A stretch of DNA of 64,000 nt from Nesterenkonia xinjiangensis. Lineage in GTDB: Bacteria; Actinomycetota; Actinomycetes; Actinomycetales; Micrococcaceae. Below the pieces are notes generated by a model. That model worked only from the letters and a program-made list of their open reading frames with translations. It was not told the origin of the DNA and did not search any database. A program made the position numbers and the translations under genes. The stretch covers positions 3,100,001 to 3,164,000 of the forward strand of contig NZ_JACCFY010000001.1 of the NCBI RefSeq assembly GCF_013410745.1, given 5' to 3'. Below, piece by piece: positions 29,186-39,942 of this stretch; the first letter of the stretch is position 1; each line of letters starts with the position of its first letter.

Positions 29186-29911
29186 GTGAGCACAGACCCC
29201 ACCGCGCCCCTTCGGAAGCGCGTGGTCACCCACGATGCGATCCGGAAGACCTTCGCCGCGTATGTGAAGATGACCTGCCGCCCCACCATCACCGGCCTGC
29301 ACAACGTGCCCGACGACGGCGGCTTCGTGGTGGCCAGCAACCACCTCTCGTTCCTCGACTCGGTGCTGATCCAGGCGATCTTCCCGCGTCCGGTGAGTTT
29401 CTTCGCCAAGGCTGAGTACTTCACCCAGACCGGGCTGAAGGGTCGGGCCATGAAGATGTTCTTCGAGTCGGTGGGCTCGGTGCCCGTGGAGCGGCAGAGG
29501 AAGTCCGCCAGCGTCGAGGCGCTGCATCAGCTGGGCGACATCGCCTCGTCCGGTTTCGGGGTGGGCATCTACCCAGAGGGAACTCGCAGCCGCGACGGCC
29601 GCCTCTATCGTGGCAAGAACGGCGTGGGCTGGCTGGCGCTGGCCACCGGCGTCCCGGTCGTCCCGGTCGGGCTCCGGGGCACCGAGGACCTCCAGGCAGC
29701 GGACTCCAACCGGGTGCGTCCGGCGAAGTTCGAGATGCACGTCGGAGAGCCCCTCCACTTCGAGCACATCGGCGAACGGCATCCGCTGCCCATCCGCCGC
29801 GAGGCCACGGCTCGGGTCATGGACGCCATCGCCGCGCTCACCGGACAGGAGCGCGTGGACAGCTACAACAGCCCTCCGGTCGACAGGACTGACGTCGGCG
29901 ACGATGGCTGA
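29186..29911 (+). CDS. 1-acyl-sn-glycerol-3-phosphate acyltransferase (PlsC family)
   Basis: This 241-residue membrane-associated acyltransferase should add the second acyl chain to lysophosphatidic acid in phospholipid synthesis, or a related acceptor. The catalytic NH-x4-D motif is NHLSFLD (His53, Asp58). The substrate-binding motif is [20 protein letters not shown], followed by [16 protein letters not shown] precedes GTG 29186 at about 8 nt. A TACACT hexamer at 29124-29129 may be its -10, with a weak -35. Its last 8 nt overlap the start of uvrC, so the two are co-transcribed and coupled. Actinobacteria carry several PlsC paralogues, so the exact acceptor is uncertain. Confidence 0.87.
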   Translation: MSTDPTAPLRKRVVTHDAIRKTFAAYVKMTCRPTITGLHNVPDDGGFVVASNHLSFLDSVLIQAIFPRPVSFFAKAEYFTQTGLKGRAMKMFFESVGSVPVERQRKSASVEALHQLGDIASSGFGVGIYPEGTRSRDGRLYRGKNGVGWLALATGVPVVPVGLRGTEDLQAADSNRVRPAKFEMHVGEPLHFEHIGERHPLPIRREATARVMDAIAALTGQERVDSYNSPPVDRTDVGDDG

Positions 29912-31955
29912 CCCCGCCTCCTACCGTCCCCGGCAGGGAGAGATCCCGACCTCCCCGGGCGTCTACCGTTTCATCGACCCGCACGGGCGGGTCGTCTATG
30001 TCGGCAAGGCCAAGAACCTGCGCGCCCGACTGAACTCCTACTTCGCCCGCCCAGCCGGCCTGCCGCCGAAGACCTACGCCATGGTGCACACCGCCGCGCA
30101 GGTCGAGTGGACGGTGGTCGGCTCCGAGCTCGAGGCGATCCAGCTTGAGTACACCTGGATCAAACAGCACGCTCCGCGGTTCAACATCATGTACCGCGAC
30201 GACAAGTCCTATCCGTACCTCGCCGTCACGTTGAATGAGAAGTACCCCCGGGTGCAGGTCATGCGCGGTGACCGCCGACCCGGTGTGAAGTACTTCGGGC
30301 CCTTCCACCCCGCCAAGGCCATCCGCGAGACCGTGGACACGATGCTGCGCGTGTTCCCGGTGCGCAGCTGCTCCTCAGGGGTGTTCCGGCGAGCTGAGGC
30401 GGCCGGGCGACCCTGTCTGCTCGGGTACATCGACAAATGTTCGGCCCCCTGCGTGGGCAGGGTCAGCCCCGAGGAGCATCGTCGGCTCGCCGAGGAGTTC
30501 TGCGAGGTGATGTCAGGGCGGCCCGGCCCTCATGTCCGTCGCATCCAGGCGCAGATGGACGAGGCGGTCGCGGAGCTGCGCTACGAGGACGCCGCCCGTC
30601 ATCGCGACGACCTCGAGGCCCTGCGTCGGGTCTTCGAGCGGAACGCGGTGGTGCTCTCCGAGGACACCGAGGCTGACATCTTCGCCTTCGCCGAGGATGA
30701 GCTCGAGGCCGCGGTGCAGGTCTTCCACATCCGCCAGGGGCGGATCCGGGGGCAGCGCGGCTGGGTCGTGGAGAAGGTGGAGGAGACCGACTCCGCTGGC
30801 ATGGTCGAGCAGCTCCTGCTTCAGGTCTACGGCTCCATCGAGGACGCCGAGCGCATCCCGCGCGAGGTCCTCGTGCCGGCCCTGCCCGAGGACGCCGAGC
30901 AGATCGGGGCGTGGCTGCGGCAGCGCCGCGGGGCCGCCGTCGACCTGCGCGTGCCTCAGCGTGGCGACAAGGCCGCCCTGTTGGGCACCGTGCGGGAGAA
31001 CGCCGAGCAGGCCTTCGCCCTGCACAAGGCGCGACGCTCGTCGGATCTCACCACACGTTCCCAGGCGCTGCGTGAGCTGCAGGAGGCGCTGGACGCTCCG
31101 GAGCCGCTGCTGCGCATCGAGTGCTACGACATCTCTCACACCTCCGGGACTCATGTCGTCGCGTCGATGGTGGTGCTCGAGGACGGCCTGCCGAAGAAGC
31201 GCGACTACCGGCGCTTCTCTCTCCGCGGCGAGGCGGCCCGCGACGACACCAGCGCCATGCATGATGTCATCACCCGGCGCTTCGCCCGCCACCTCGAGGA
31301 GCAGATGGCCCTCGACACCCCGGGAGGCGCACCTGAGGAGGAGCCGGGGCAGGAGCGAGTGGAGGAGGCCGGGGAGGAACCCCATGAAAAGGCCCCCGCC
31401 TCCGCGGAGAACCCGGCGGAGGACCCGGTGGAGGACCCGGTGGAGGACCCGGTGGAGGACCCGGTGGAGGACCCGGTGGAGGACACGGCGGTGGACCGCG
31501 AGGGTGGTCGCTTCGCGTACCCGCCCAGCCTCGTCGTCGTCGACGGTGGCCAGCCGCAGGTCGCCGCGGCACGTGCCGCGCTCGACGCGCTGGGCATCAC
31601 AGATCTGCCGGTGATCGGTCTGGCCAAGCGCCTCGAGGAGATCTGGCTGCCCGATGACGAGTTCCCGCTCGTGCTGCCGCGCACCTCCCAGGCGCTCTAC
31701 ATGCTTCAGCGCATTCGGGATGAGGCCCACCGCTTTGCGATCGCCTATCACCGCAGCAAGCGTTCTCGCGAGATGACTGCCTCCGCCCTCGACGACGTCC
31801 CGGGCCTCGGCCCGGCTCGGCGCCGCGCGGTCGTCGAGCACTTCGGTTCGGTGGCGCGGCTGCGGCGAGCCAGCGTGGAGGAGATCACCGTAGTCCCCGG
31901 TGTCGGGGAGGCCACCGCCCGGCGGATCCTCGAACACCTGGCCGCTGAGGGCTGA
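29904..31955 (+). CDS. uvrC: Excinuclease ABC subunit C
   Basis: UvrC makes both incisions in nucleotide-excision repair. The 683-residue protein has the GIY-YIG nuclease (about 12-90: [31 protein letters not shown]), a Cys-rich stretch [15 protein letters not shown] and a UVR motif near 210-245 that binds UvrB. The RNase H-like 3'-side nuclease begins [12 protein letters not shown], and tandem helix-hairpin-helix motifs end the protein. Unusually, an acidic insert of about 60 residues, including five to six Glu-Asp-Pro-Val repeats, splits the RNase H domain between [11 protein letters not shown] and the [10 protein letters not shown] strand. ATG 29904 overlaps plsC by 8 nt. Frame and catalytic motifs are intact on both sides of the insert. 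Confidence 0.95.
   Translation: MADPASYRPRQGEIPTSPGVYRFIDPHGRVVYVGKAKNLRARLNSYFARPAGLPPKTYAMVHTAAQVEWTVVGSELEAIQLEYTWIKQHAPRFNIMYRDDKSYPYLAVTLNEKYPRVQVMRGDRRPGVKYFGPFHPAKAIRETVDTMLRVFPVRSCSSGVFRRAEAAGRPCLLGYIDKCSAPCVGRVSPEEHRRLAEEFCEVMSGRPGPHVRRIQAQMDEAVAELRYEDAARHRDDLEALRRVFERNAVVLSEDTEADIFAFAEDELEAAVQVFHIRQGRIRGQRGWVVEKVEETDSAGMVEQLLLQVYGSIEDAERIPREVLVPALPEDAEQIGAWLRQRRGAAVDLRVPQRGDKAALLGTVRENAEQAFALHKARRSSDLTTRSQALRELQEALDAPEPLLRIECYDISHTSGTHVVASMVVLEDGLPKKRDYRRFSLRGEAARDDTSAMHDVITRRFARHLEEQMALDTPGGAPEEEPGQERVEEAGEEPHEKAPASAENPAEDPVEDPVEDPVEDPVEDPVEDTAVDREGGRFAYPPSLVVVDGGQPQVAAARAALDALGITDLPVIGLAKRLEEIWLPDDEFPLVLPRTSQALYMLQRIRDEAHRFAIAYHRSKRSREMTASALDDVPGLGPARRRAVVEHFGSVARLRRASVEEITVVPGVGEATARRILEHLAAEG
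31419..31490 (+). repeat. 12-bp coding tandem repeat in uvrC
   Basis: GAGGACCCGGTG is repeated perfectly five times (31419-31478), with a sixth degenerate copy (31479-31490). Each unit encodes Glu-Asp-Pro-Val and the unit length preserves the frame. Confidence 0.95.
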
Positions 31956-31988
31956 GGTCTCCAGGTCAGGGTCGGTGCAGAGAGATTG

Positions 31989-32015
31989 TTGACCGCGCTG
32001 CCGGGGACGTAGGCT
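31989..32015 (+). promoter_or_regulatory. Promoter of the rapZ operon
   Basis: TTGACC (31989-31994) and TAGGCT (32010-32015) are 15 nt apart, and the -10 ends 7 nt before the rapZ ATG, predicting a leaderless mRNA for rapZ and yvcK. The short spacer lowers confidence in the -35. Confidence 0.5.
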
Positions 32016-32022
32016 TCCGGGT

Positions 32023-32916
32023 ATGAGCGACGGACTGATCCCGGTGAAACCCCCCGAGAACGAGCTGCTGATCGTCACGGGCATGTCGGGCGCCGGACGC
32101 ACCACGGCAGCCCATGCGCTGGAGGACCGCGGATGGTATGTGGTCGAGGGGCTCCCCGCAGAGCTCATCGGCACGATGCTCGACCTCATCGCCCGCAACC
32201 CCGGGTCGGTGGAGAAGCTCGCCGTGGTCATCGACGTCCGTTCGCGCGGGCCGTTCTCCGACATGCTGGACGCGCTGGGACAGGTCCGCGCCGCCGGCAT
32301 CACCTACCGGATGCTCTTTCTGGACGCCTCCGACGAGCTCCTGGTGCGCCGCTTCGAGCAGGCGCGTCGTCCCCACCCGCTGCAGGGCTCCGGGCGCATC
32401 CTCGACGGCATCGTGGCCGAGCGGGACATGCTCAAGGAGGTCAAGGCCGGTGCCGAGGTGGTGGTCGACACCACCGATCTCAACGTCCACGGGCTGGCCC
32501 GCGAGATCACCGAGATCTTCGCCGAGGACGGCCCCATCCAGCTGCGGCTGAACGTGATGAGCTTCGGATTCAAGTACGGGGTGCCCGCTGACGCGAACTT
32601 CATCGCCGACGTCCGTTTCGTCCCGAATCCGCACTGGGTCCCGGAGCTGCGTCCATTGACCGGACTGGACGAGCCGGTCCGCGAATACGTGCTCGTCGAT
32701 GAGGGTGCCGGTGAGTTCGTGGACCGCTATGTGGAGGCGCTCAAGCCTGTGCTGGAGGGCTATCGGCGGGAGAACAAGCACTACGCCACCCTTGCGGTGG
32801 GCTGCACCGGAGGCAAGCACCGCTCGGTAGCCATCTCGGAGGAGCTGGCCCGCCGCCTGGACCAGGTCCCCAACGTCACGGTGAACACCGTGCACCGCGA
32901 CCTGGGTCGGGAATGA
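32023..32916 (+). CDS. rapZ: RapZ/YvcJ-family nucleotide-binding protein
   Basis: This 297-residue P-loop protein belongs to the RapZ/YvcJ family. In E. coli it is an adaptor delivering small RNAs to RNase E; in Gram-positives it binds nucleotides and its role is unclear. The Walker A is VTGMSGAGRTTA (about residues 18-29), followed by LEDRGWYVVEGLP. The C-terminal domain has FKYGVPADANFIADVRFVPNPHW and the hallmark VGCTGGKHRSVAISEELA. The usual 'GKS' of the P-loop is GRT here, with Lys replaced by Arg, which could weaken ATP binding. It is the first gene of the conserved rapZ-yvcK-whiA block and overlaps yvcK by ATGA. Confidence 0.94.
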   Translation: MSDGLIPVKPPENELLIVTGMSGAGRTTAAHALEDRGWYVVEGLPAELIGTMLDLIARNPGSVEKLAVVIDVRSRGPFSDMLDALGQVRAAGITYRMLFLDASDELLVRRFEQARRPHPLQGSGRILDGIVAERDMLKEVKAGAEVVVDTTDLNVHGLAREITEIFAEDGPIQLRLNVMSFGFKYGVPADANFIADVRFVPNPHWVPELRPLTGLDEPVREYVLVDEGAGEFVDRYVEALKPVLEGYRRENKHYATLAVGCTGGKHRSVAISEELARRLDQVPNVTVNTVHRDLGRE

Positions 32917-33983
32917 ACATGGCGCAGCCCTTCCCGGTGCCGCAGCCGACCGGGCCGGTGCCGATCGTCCCCTCGACGGCCCAGTCCCGCGGCGCGGTTC
33001 CTTCGCGCCGTCGTTCCTTCCGGGTGTCCGCGCTCGGCGGCGGACATGGCCTCTCCGCCACGCTGGCGGCCCTGCGGATCATCGCCGCGGAGCACCTGAC
33101 GGCTGTGGTCACCGTCGCCGACGACGGCGGCTCTTCGGGCCGCATCCGCCAGGACATGGACGTCCTCCCGCCTGGAGATCTGCGCATGGCGCTGGCCGCG
33201 CTGTGCGACGACACCGAGTGGGGCAGGACCTGGGCCCAGGTCATGCAGCACCGGTTCCGCTCCCGCGACGGAGTCAGCGGGAGTCTGGACGACCACGCCA
33301 TGGGCAACCTGCTGATCGTCGCACTCTGGGAGCTCATCGGCGACCCGGTGGACGGGCTGCGTTGGGCCGGGGCTCTGCTCGGCGCCCGTGGACAGGTGCT
33401 GCCGATGTCCCGGGAGCCGCTCACGATGTCGGGTCTGGTCCATCGGCCGGCCCGGCTGGGGGAGGAGCCTCCGGAGCCGATCCGGGTCTCCTCCCAGGTG
33501 GAGCTGGCCCATGCCGGCCAGCTCGGGCGGCTGACCGGGGTGCGCCTGCATCCGGAGGACGCCCAGGCCTGCACCGAGGCGGTGACCGCCATCGAGCTCT
33601 CCGACTGGGTCGTCTTCGGACCGGGGTCCTGGTACACCTCGGTGCTGCCGCATCTGCTGCTGGACGGGCTCAGCACTGCTCTGTGTGAGACCGAGGCCAA
33701 GCGGTGTATTGTGATGAACCTCACGGCGGACACGGATGAGACTGTCGGGATGTCCCCGGCGGATCATCTGGAGATCCTCATCGACCACGCTCCTGACCTG
33801 CACGTGGACAGGATCATCGCCGATCCGGCCTCTGTGCGGGGCGACGAGCGCACCGCCTTCGAGGATGCGGCGGCGCGGCTCGGTGCCCATGTCAGCTACC
33901 ACCGAGTGCACAAGGAGGAGGACCCCGAGGTCCACGACCCGCTCCGCCTGGCGATCGCCTTCGACGAGGTCTTCGGGACCTGA
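32913..33983 (+). CDS. yvcK: YvcK-type gluconeogenesis factor (CofD-like)
   Basis: YvcK (UPF0052/GlmR) proteins bind UDP-sugars and are needed for gluconeogenic growth and cell-envelope balance in Bacillus and mycobacteria (CuvA). The 356-residue protein shows the CofD-like Rossmann opening VSALGGGHGLSATLAAL, then VTVADDGGSSGRIRQDM, DLRMALAAL and DHAMGNLLIVAL, and later FGPGSWYTSVLPHLL. The first 35 residues are Pro-rich and not part of the fold. ATG 32913 overlaps the rapZ stop by 4 nt. whiA follows after 142 nt with its own ribosome binding site. Confidence 0.93.
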   Translation: MNMAQPFPVPQPTGPVPIVPSTAQSRGAVPSRRRSFRVSALGGGHGLSATLAALRIIAAEHLTAVVTVADDGGSSGRIRQDMDVLPPGDLRMALAALCDDTEWGRTWAQVMQHRFRSRDGVSGSLDDHAMGNLLIVALWELIGDPVDGLRWAGALLGARGQVLPMSREPLTMSGLVHRPARLGEEPPEPIRVSSQVELAHAGQLGRLTGVRLHPEDAQACTEAVTAIELSDWVVFGPGSWYTSVLPHLLLDGLSTALCETEAKRCIVMNLTADTDETVGMSPADHLEILIDHAPDLHVDRIIADPASVRGDERTAFEDAAARLGAHVSYHRVHKEEDPEVHDPLRLAIAFDEVFGT

Positions 33984-34125
33984 GGGTCGAAGCCCCGGAT
34001 GGGAGGCTCTGCGTCCTGCATGTCATGCGGCTCACACCCTCGACGCCTTGCCCAGCTGATTCCAGTACCATGTCGAAGCCCGTTGCCGAGCTGACCGCGA
34101 CAGAATTCACCGGAGGAACGTTCAT

Positions 34126-35106
34126 ATGGCGCTGACCGAGTCGGTCAAGGAAGAGCTCTCTCGCCAGGAGATCTCCACATCCTCCGAGCGCAAGGCCGAG
34201 GTCTCGGCCATGCTGCGGTTCGCCGGCGGGCTGCATATCATCTCGGGCCGGATCGTCATCGAGGCCGAGCTCGACCACGCCGCGACCGCCAGGCGGCTGC
34301 GGGCCGCGGTCACCGAGGTCTACGGCCACTCCAGCGAGATCATCGTGGTCTCCGGCAGCGGGCTGAAGAGGGGGAGCCGCTATGTGGTCCGGGTGGTGCG
34401 CGAAGGGGAGGCCCTCGCTCGCCAGACCGGACTGCTCGACGCTCGCGGGCGCCCTGTGCGCGGCCTGCCCTCGGTGATCGTCAACGGATCCGTCGCCGAC
34501 GCCGTCGCCGTCTGGCGCGGAGCCTTCCTCGCCCACGGTTCGCTCACCGAGCCGGGGAGGTCCTCCTCGCTGGAGGTCACCTGCCCGGGCCCTGAGGCCG
34601 CGCTGGCGCTCGTGGGTGCCGCCCGCCGATTGGGCATCACCGCCAAGGCGCGCGAAGTGCGCACGGTGGACCGGGTGGTCATCCGTGACGGTGACTCCAT
34701 CGCTCAGCTGCTGACCCGTATGGGCGCCCATCAGGCGCTGCTGGTCTGGGAGGAGCGTCGGATGCGCAAGGAGGTCCGTGCCACTGCCAATCGGCTGGCG
34801 AACTTCGACGACGCCAACCTTCGACGCTCCGCACAGGCAGCCGTCGCCGCCGGGGCTCGGGTGGAGCGTGCGCTGGAGATCCTGGGCGAAGAGGTGCCTG
34901 AGCATCTCCGGTATGCCGGCGAGCTCCGGCTGCAGCACAAGCAGGCCTCGCTGGACGAGCTGGGCCGGCTGGCCGAGCCGCCGATGACGAAGGACGCCAT
35001 CGCCGGACGTATCCGGCGGCTGCTCGCCATGGCGGACAAGCGGGCCCAGGACCTGGACATGCCCGGCACCGACATCAATGTCACGCCGGACATGCTCGAC
35101 GGCTGA
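34126..35106 (+). CDS. whiA: WhiA sporulation/division regulator family protein
   Basis: WhiA combines a LAGLIDADG homing-endonuclease-like fold without nuclease activity and a C-terminal helix-turn-helix DNA-binding domain. It controls division genes in Streptomyces and is conserved in non-sporulating Gram-positives. The 326-residue protein begins [16 protein letters not shown], with the LAGLIDADG-like region from about residue 20 to 210 ([14 protein letters not shown]-like segments). The HTH lies near 270-310 ([27 protein letters not shown]). GGAGG lies about 8 nt before ATG 34126. Third member of the rapZ-yvcK-whiA block. Confidence 0.95.
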   Translation: MALTESVKEELSRQEISTSSERKAEVSAMLRFAGGLHIISGRIVIEAELDHAATARRLRAAVTEVYGHSSEIIVVSGSGLKRGSRYVVRVVREGEALARQTGLLDARGRPVRGLPSVIVNGSVADAVAVWRGAFLAHGSLTEPGRSSSLEVTCPGPEAALALVGAARRLGITAKAREVRTVDRVVIRDGDSIAQLLTRMGAHQALLVWEERRMRKEVRATANRLANFDDANLRRSAQAAVAAGARVERALEILGEEVPEHLRYAGELRLQHKQASLDELGRLAEPPMTKDAIAGRIRRLLAMADKRAQDLDMPGTDINVTPDMLDG

Positions 35107-35120
35107 CCTCAGTCGCCAGG

Positions 35121-35142
35121 AGGCATTTAGGAATGCCTAAAT
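35121..35142 (+). promoter_or_regulatory. DtxR/MntR-like palindromic operator upstream of sodA
   Basis: Two overlapping inverted repeats share this site: AGGCATTTAGGAATGCCT (35121-35138) and ATTTAGGAATGCCTAAAT (35125-35142), each with 7-nt arms and a 4-nt spacer. TTAGG/CCTAA half-sites are the core of DtxR-family boxes. Position between whiA and sodA suggests manganese- or iron-responsive control of sodA. It is AT-rich against the local background. Confidence 0.55.
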
Positions 35143-35291
35143 ATTGATCTCGGCAGTGCATTTCCTCCCGTGGTGAACATCGGCTGTCATAGTCGGTAAC
35201 CCCTTATGCGTTCTCGGTCGGAGTCATAGGATTGAAGGCGATCGGGGCTCGACGTCCCGGCCCGATGAATCCCTGCTGCAAGGAGCACCGC

Positions 35292-35915
35292 ATGGCTGAG
35301 TACACGCTTCCTGAACTCGACTACGACTACGCCGCTCTGGAGCCGCACATCTCCGCGCGCATCATGGAGCTGCATCACTCCAAGCATCATGCGACCTACG
35401 TCAAGGGCGCCAACACGGCGCTGGAGAAGCTCGCCGAGGCCCGAGAGAAGGGCGACTACGCCACCACGCCGAAGCTGCTGAAGGATCTGCAGTTCAACCT
35501 GGGCGGCCACACCAACCACACGATCTTCTGGAAGAACCTCTCTCCGGAGGGTCAGGAGCGTCCCGAGGGCGAGCTCGCCGCCGCCGTCGACGAGTACTTC
35601 GGCTCTTTCGAGAAGTTCCAGGAGCAGTTCACCCAGGCCGCGCTGACCATCCAGGGCTCCGGCTGGGCGATCCTCGCCTTCGAGCCACTCGGCGGCAATC
35701 TAGTGATCGAGCAGTTCTACGACCAGCAGAACGGCGTGCCGGTGGCCACCACCCCGCTGCTGATGCTGGACATGTGGGAGCACGCGTTCTACCTCGACTA
35801 TCAGAACGTCAAGCCGGACTACGTGAAGGCGTTCTGGAACATCGTGAACTGGGAGGACGTGGCCCGGCGCCTGGAAGCGGCGCGCTCCGGCGCCGCCAAG
35901 CTGGTCACTCCCTGA
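35292..35915 (+). CDS. sodA: Superoxide dismutase, Mn type
   Basis: This 207-residue Fe/Mn-family dismutase converts superoxide to hydrogen peroxide and oxygen in the cytoplasm. Metal ligands are visible: His28 (ELHHSKHH), His76 (NHTIFW), Asp160 and His164 ([14 protein letters not shown]). LGGHTNH and the Gln in EQFYDQQNG are the Mn-type pattern rather than Fe-type. Length is normal. ATG 35292 begins the conserved [11 protein letters not shown] after AAGGAG at about 6 nt; the open frame to 35232 is leader. No signal peptide. It has a palindromic operator 150 nt upstream and a hairpin after the stop, so it is probably monocistronic. Confidence 0.96.
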   Translation: MAEYTLPELDYDYAALEPHISARIMELHHSKHHATYVKGANTALEKLAEAREKGDYATTPKLLKDLQFNLGGHTNHTIFWKNLSPEGQERPEGELAAAVDEYFGSFEKFQEQFTQAALTIQGSGWAILAFEPLGGNLVIEQFYDQQNGVPVATTPLLMLDMWEHAFYLDYQNVKPDYVKAFWNIVNWEDVARRLEAARSGAAKLVTP

Positions 35916-35920
35916 CCCGC

Positions 35921-35941
35921 GGCCGGGAGCCTCTCCCGGCC
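35921..35941 (+). terminator. sodA terminator hairpin
   Basis: GGCCGGGAG (35921-35929) pairs perfectly with CTCCCGGCC (35933-35941) across a 3-nt loop, 6 nt after the sodA stop. No U-tract follows. Confidence 0.65.
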
Positions 35942-37234
<1,293 letters not shown>

Positions 37235-37271
37235 ACGGACCACCGCCTCTGCGGCCGGTGATCCGATGACC

Positions 37272-37320
37272 GAGGCCCCGCCTGCCCGACCGCCTGCGCG
37301 GACGTGGCAGGCGGGGCCTC
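37272..37320 (+). terminator. gap terminator
   Basis: A 15-bp stem, 37272-37286 pairing with 37306-37320 (GAGGCCCC...GGGGCCTC at the base), encloses a 19-nt loop 37 nt after the gap stop. A run of nine C residues (37327-37335) follows. Confidence 0.85.
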
Positions 37321-37372
37321 GTGCGTCCCCCCCCCGTCCCGATCCCTCTGACCGATTGGTACTCTGAATCCC

Positions 37373-38599
37373 ATGACTGCCTCCACTCTGGACACCCTGC
37401 TGGCTGACGGCGTCACCGGACGTCGCGTCCTGGTCCGTTCGGACCTCAACGTCCCTCTCGACGGCGGGGCCGTCACCGACGACGGCCGCATCCGCGCCTC
37501 ACTGCCGGTGCTGGAGAAGCTCGCCCGGGCCGGCGCGAAGGTGCTCGTCACCGCCCACCTAGGCCGGCCCAAGGGGCAGGTGGATCCGCAGTTCTCGCTG
37601 GCACCCGTCGCCTCCCGCATGGCTGAGCTCAGCGAGGTCCCGGTGCGTCGCGCCGAGGACCTGGTGGGCCCCTCCGCGACGCAGGCCGCCGCTGATCTGG
37701 CCGACGGCGGGATCCTGCTCCTGGAGAACGTCCGCTTCGACCCCCGCGAGACCTCCAAGGACGGCGCCGAGCGTGCGGCGCTGGCTGCTGAGCTGGCCGC
37801 GCTGACGGGCGGGTCCGGCGCCTACGTGAACGACGCCTTCGGTGCGGTGCACCGTCGTCACGCCTCGGTCGCCGACATCACCTCCGAGCTGCCCGCTTAC
37901 CAGGGGGACCTGGTGCGGGACGAGCTCGTCGTCCTCGAGCGGCTCACCGAGTCCCCGCAGCGCCCCTACACGGTGGTGCTGGGTGGGTCCAAGGTCTCGG
38001 ACAAGCTCGCCGTCATCGAGAACCTGATGGCCCGTGCTGACACGCTGCTCATCGGCGGCGGGATGGTCTTCACCTTCCTGAAGGCACAGGGCCACGGGAT
38101 CGGCAACTCCCTGGTGGAGGATGACAAGCTCGACACCGTGCGCGGCTTCCTCGCCGCGGCCCAGCGTCACGGCTGCCGCATCGTGCTGCCCACCGACATC
38201 GTCATGGCCTCCGCCTTCGCCGCCGACGCGGAGCACGAGGTGCTGCCGGTCGAGAAGCTGGAGTCCGGTGCCCATGGTGCCGAGGCGCTGGGTCTGGACA
38301 TCGGCCCGGAGACGGCCGAGGCGTTCGCGCGAGAGATCGGCGACTCGAACACCGTGTTCTGGAACGGCCCCATGGGCGTCTTCGAGATGGAGGCCTTCGC
38401 CTCCGGCACCGCAGCGGTGGCCCGGGCGCTGACCCAGACGCAGGCCTTCACCGTGGTCGGCGGCGGGGACTCCGCCGCGGCCGTGCGACGTCTGGGCTTC
38501 GAGGAGTCCGGCTTCGGCCACATCTCCACCGGCGGGGGCGCGAGTCTCGAGTACCTGGAGGGGAAGTCCCTCCCGGGCATCGACGCGCTGCAGCGCTGA
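37373..38599 (+). CDS. pgk: Phosphoglycerate kinase
   Basis: Pgk transfers the acyl phosphate of 1,3-bisphosphoglycerate to ADP. The 408-residue protein shows the N-terminal substrate domain with [24 protein letters not shown] and [11 protein letters not shown], and [18 protein letters not shown]. The C-terminal nucleotide domain has [28 protein letters not shown] and the VGGGDSAAA and [13 protein letters not shown] loops. All catalytic elements are present. ATG 37373 is preceded at 7 nt by TACTCT (37360-37365), so translation is probably leaderless. tpiA follows 76 nt downstream. Confidence 0.98.
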   Translation: MTASTLDTLLADGVTGRRVLVRSDLNVPLDGGAVTDDGRIRASLPVLEKLARAGAKVLVTAHLGRPKGQVDPQFSLAPVASRMAELSEVPVRRAEDLVGPSATQAAADLADGGILLLENVRFDPRETSKDGAERAALAAELAALTGGSGAYVNDAFGAVHRRHASVADITSELPAYQGDLVRDELVVLERLTESPQRPYTVVLGGSKVSDKLAVIENLMARADTLLIGGGMVFTFLKAQGHGIGNSLVEDDKLDTVRGFLAAAQRHGCRIVLPTDIVMASAFAADAEHEVLPVEKLESGAHGAEALGLDIGPETAEAFAREIGDSNTVFWNGPMGVFEMEAFASGTAAVARALTQTQAFTVVGGGDSAAAVRRLGFEESGFGHISTGGGASLEYLEGKSLPGIDALQR

Positions 38600-38675
38600 T
38601 CCGCCGGATCCAGGGCATTCTGAGACCCCACGCGACACCCCGCGACCGACCACTGTTGGAAGGACCACCCCACTC

Positions 38676-39500
38676 ATGACCGCACAGAAGGACGGACAGT
38701 TCGTCCGCCGCCCGCTGATCGCCGGCAACTGGAAGATGAACATGGACCATATGCAGGGCATCGCCCTGGTCCAGAAGCTGGCCTGGACTCTGGACGACGC
38801 AGGCCACGACTTCGAGCGCGTGCAGGTCTCGGTGTTCCCGCCGTTCACCGACCTGCGCGGCGTGCAGACGCTGGTGACCGGTGACAAGCTCTCGCTGGAC
38901 TACGGTGCCCAGGACCTCTCTGAGCACGACGCCGGCGCCTACACCGGTGACATCTCTGGCCAGTTCCTCCATCGCCTGGGCTGCGCCCAGGTGCTCATCG
39001 GCCACTCGGAGCGCCGGGAGGTCCATGGGGAGTCGGACGAGCTCCTCAACCGCAAGATCCGCGCCGCGCTGCGCCACGAGCTCGTGCCGGTGCTCTGCGT
39101 GGGCGAGGGCCTGGAGGTCCGCCAGGCCGGAGAGCACGTCTCGCACACCCTGGCGCAGCTCGATGGTGCGCTGGAGGGCCTCGGCGCCGAGGAGCTCAGC
39201 CAGCTCGTCGTCGCCTACGAGCCCGTGTGGGCCATCGGCACCGGCGAGGTCGCCGGGCCGCAGGACGCCCAGGAGATGGCCGCGGCTGTCCGCGCCCACC
39301 TGGCGCAGCGCTACTCAGCGGAGTTCGCCGACGGCGTGCGCGTGCTCTACGGCGGCTCCGTGAAGGCGAAGAACGTGGCGTCGATCCTGGCCGGTGCCGA
39401 CGTCGACGGCGCCCTGGTCGGCGGCGCGAGCCTGGAGGCTGAGGAGTTCGCCGGCATCGCCTCTTTCGAGAAGCACGTCGACACGGGCGACGCAGGCTGA
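38676..39500 (+). CDS. tpiA: Triosephosphate isomerase
   Basis: TpiA interconverts dihydroxyacetone phosphate and glyceraldehyde-3-phosphate. The 274-residue TIM barrel keeps the catalytic Lys in AGNWKMN, the catalytic His in IGHSERR, and the catalytic Glu with the flexible loop in [23 protein letters not shown] and [11 protein letters not shown] form the phosphate site. A 10-residue N-terminal extension precedes [17 protein letters not shown] lies about 9 nt before ATG 38676. It is likely co-transcribed with pgk and perhaps secG. Confidence 0.97.
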   Translation: MTAQKDGQFVRRPLIAGNWKMNMDHMQGIALVQKLAWTLDDAGHDFERVQVSVFPPFTDLRGVQTLVTGDKLSLDYGAQDLSEHDAGAYTGDISGQFLHRLGCAQVLIGHSERREVHGESDELLNRKIRAALRHELVPVLCVGEGLEVRQAGEHVSHTLAQLDGALEGLGAEELSQLVVAYEPVWAIGTGEVAGPQDAQEMAAAVRAHLAQRYSAEFADGVRVLYGGSVKAKNVASILAGADVDGALVGGASLEAEEFAGIASFEKHVDTGDAG

Positions 39501-39555
39501 CGCGCCGGGTTATCCTGATAGCTGCTGAAACAACAACCGTCCACGAAAGGCCGCT

Positions 39556-39807
39556 GTGTCTGCACTGACCATCGCCCTCCAGGTCCTCCTGGCCGTCATC
39601 AGCCTCCTGCTGATCCTGCTGATCCTGCTCCACAAGGGTCGCGGCGGCGGCATGTCCGACATGTTCGGCGGCGGCGTGACCTCCTCGCTGGGATCCTCCG
39701 GCGTCGCGGAGCGCAACCTCAATCGGCTCACCATCACGCTCGGCGTGATGTGGGGCCTCATCGTCGTCGCGCTCGGCCTGCTCATCCAGGTGAACGTGGA
39801 CGTCTGA
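39556..39807 (+). CDS. secG: Preprotein translocase subunit SecG
   Basis: SecG is the small accessory subunit of the SecYEG channel. The 83-residue protein has two hydrophobic helices (about 3-24 and 57-79) separated by the family loop LHKGRGGGMSDMFGGG, where SecG proteins have a Gly-rich KG-x-G-G region. GTG 39556 follows GAAAGG at 6 nt. Its place directly after tpiA is typical of Actinobacteria. A rho-independent-type terminator follows. Confidence 0.95.
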   Translation: MSALTIALQVLLAVISLLLILLILLHKGRGGGMSDMFGGGVTSSLGSSGVAERNLNRLTITLGVMWGLIVVALGLLIQVNVDV

Positions 39808-39842
39808 CCGGCCCGGGGAAGCGTCCCCCGCACATCATCGCG

Positions 39843-39888
39843 AAGGCCCGCGACCCAGCGCCGTGAAGGGCTCGGTCGCGGGCCTTTC
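39843..39888. terminator. Terminator between secG and the convergent ABC operon
   Basis: AAGGCCCGCGACC (39843-39855) pairs with GGTCGCGGGCCTT (39874-39886), a 13-bp stem with an 18-nt loop. It sits between the convergent secG and ATPase genes and may serve both. Confidence 0.82.
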
Positions 39889-39942
39889 GCATGGTGGGGG
39901 CGTCTCGTGAAGAGGCTGAGAGCTGCTCAGCCGCCCCCGGGG

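Noticed and set aside
31419-31490. Repeat array considered as CRISPR
   Set aside because: Units are 12 bp, contiguous, without spacers and in frame within uvrC.
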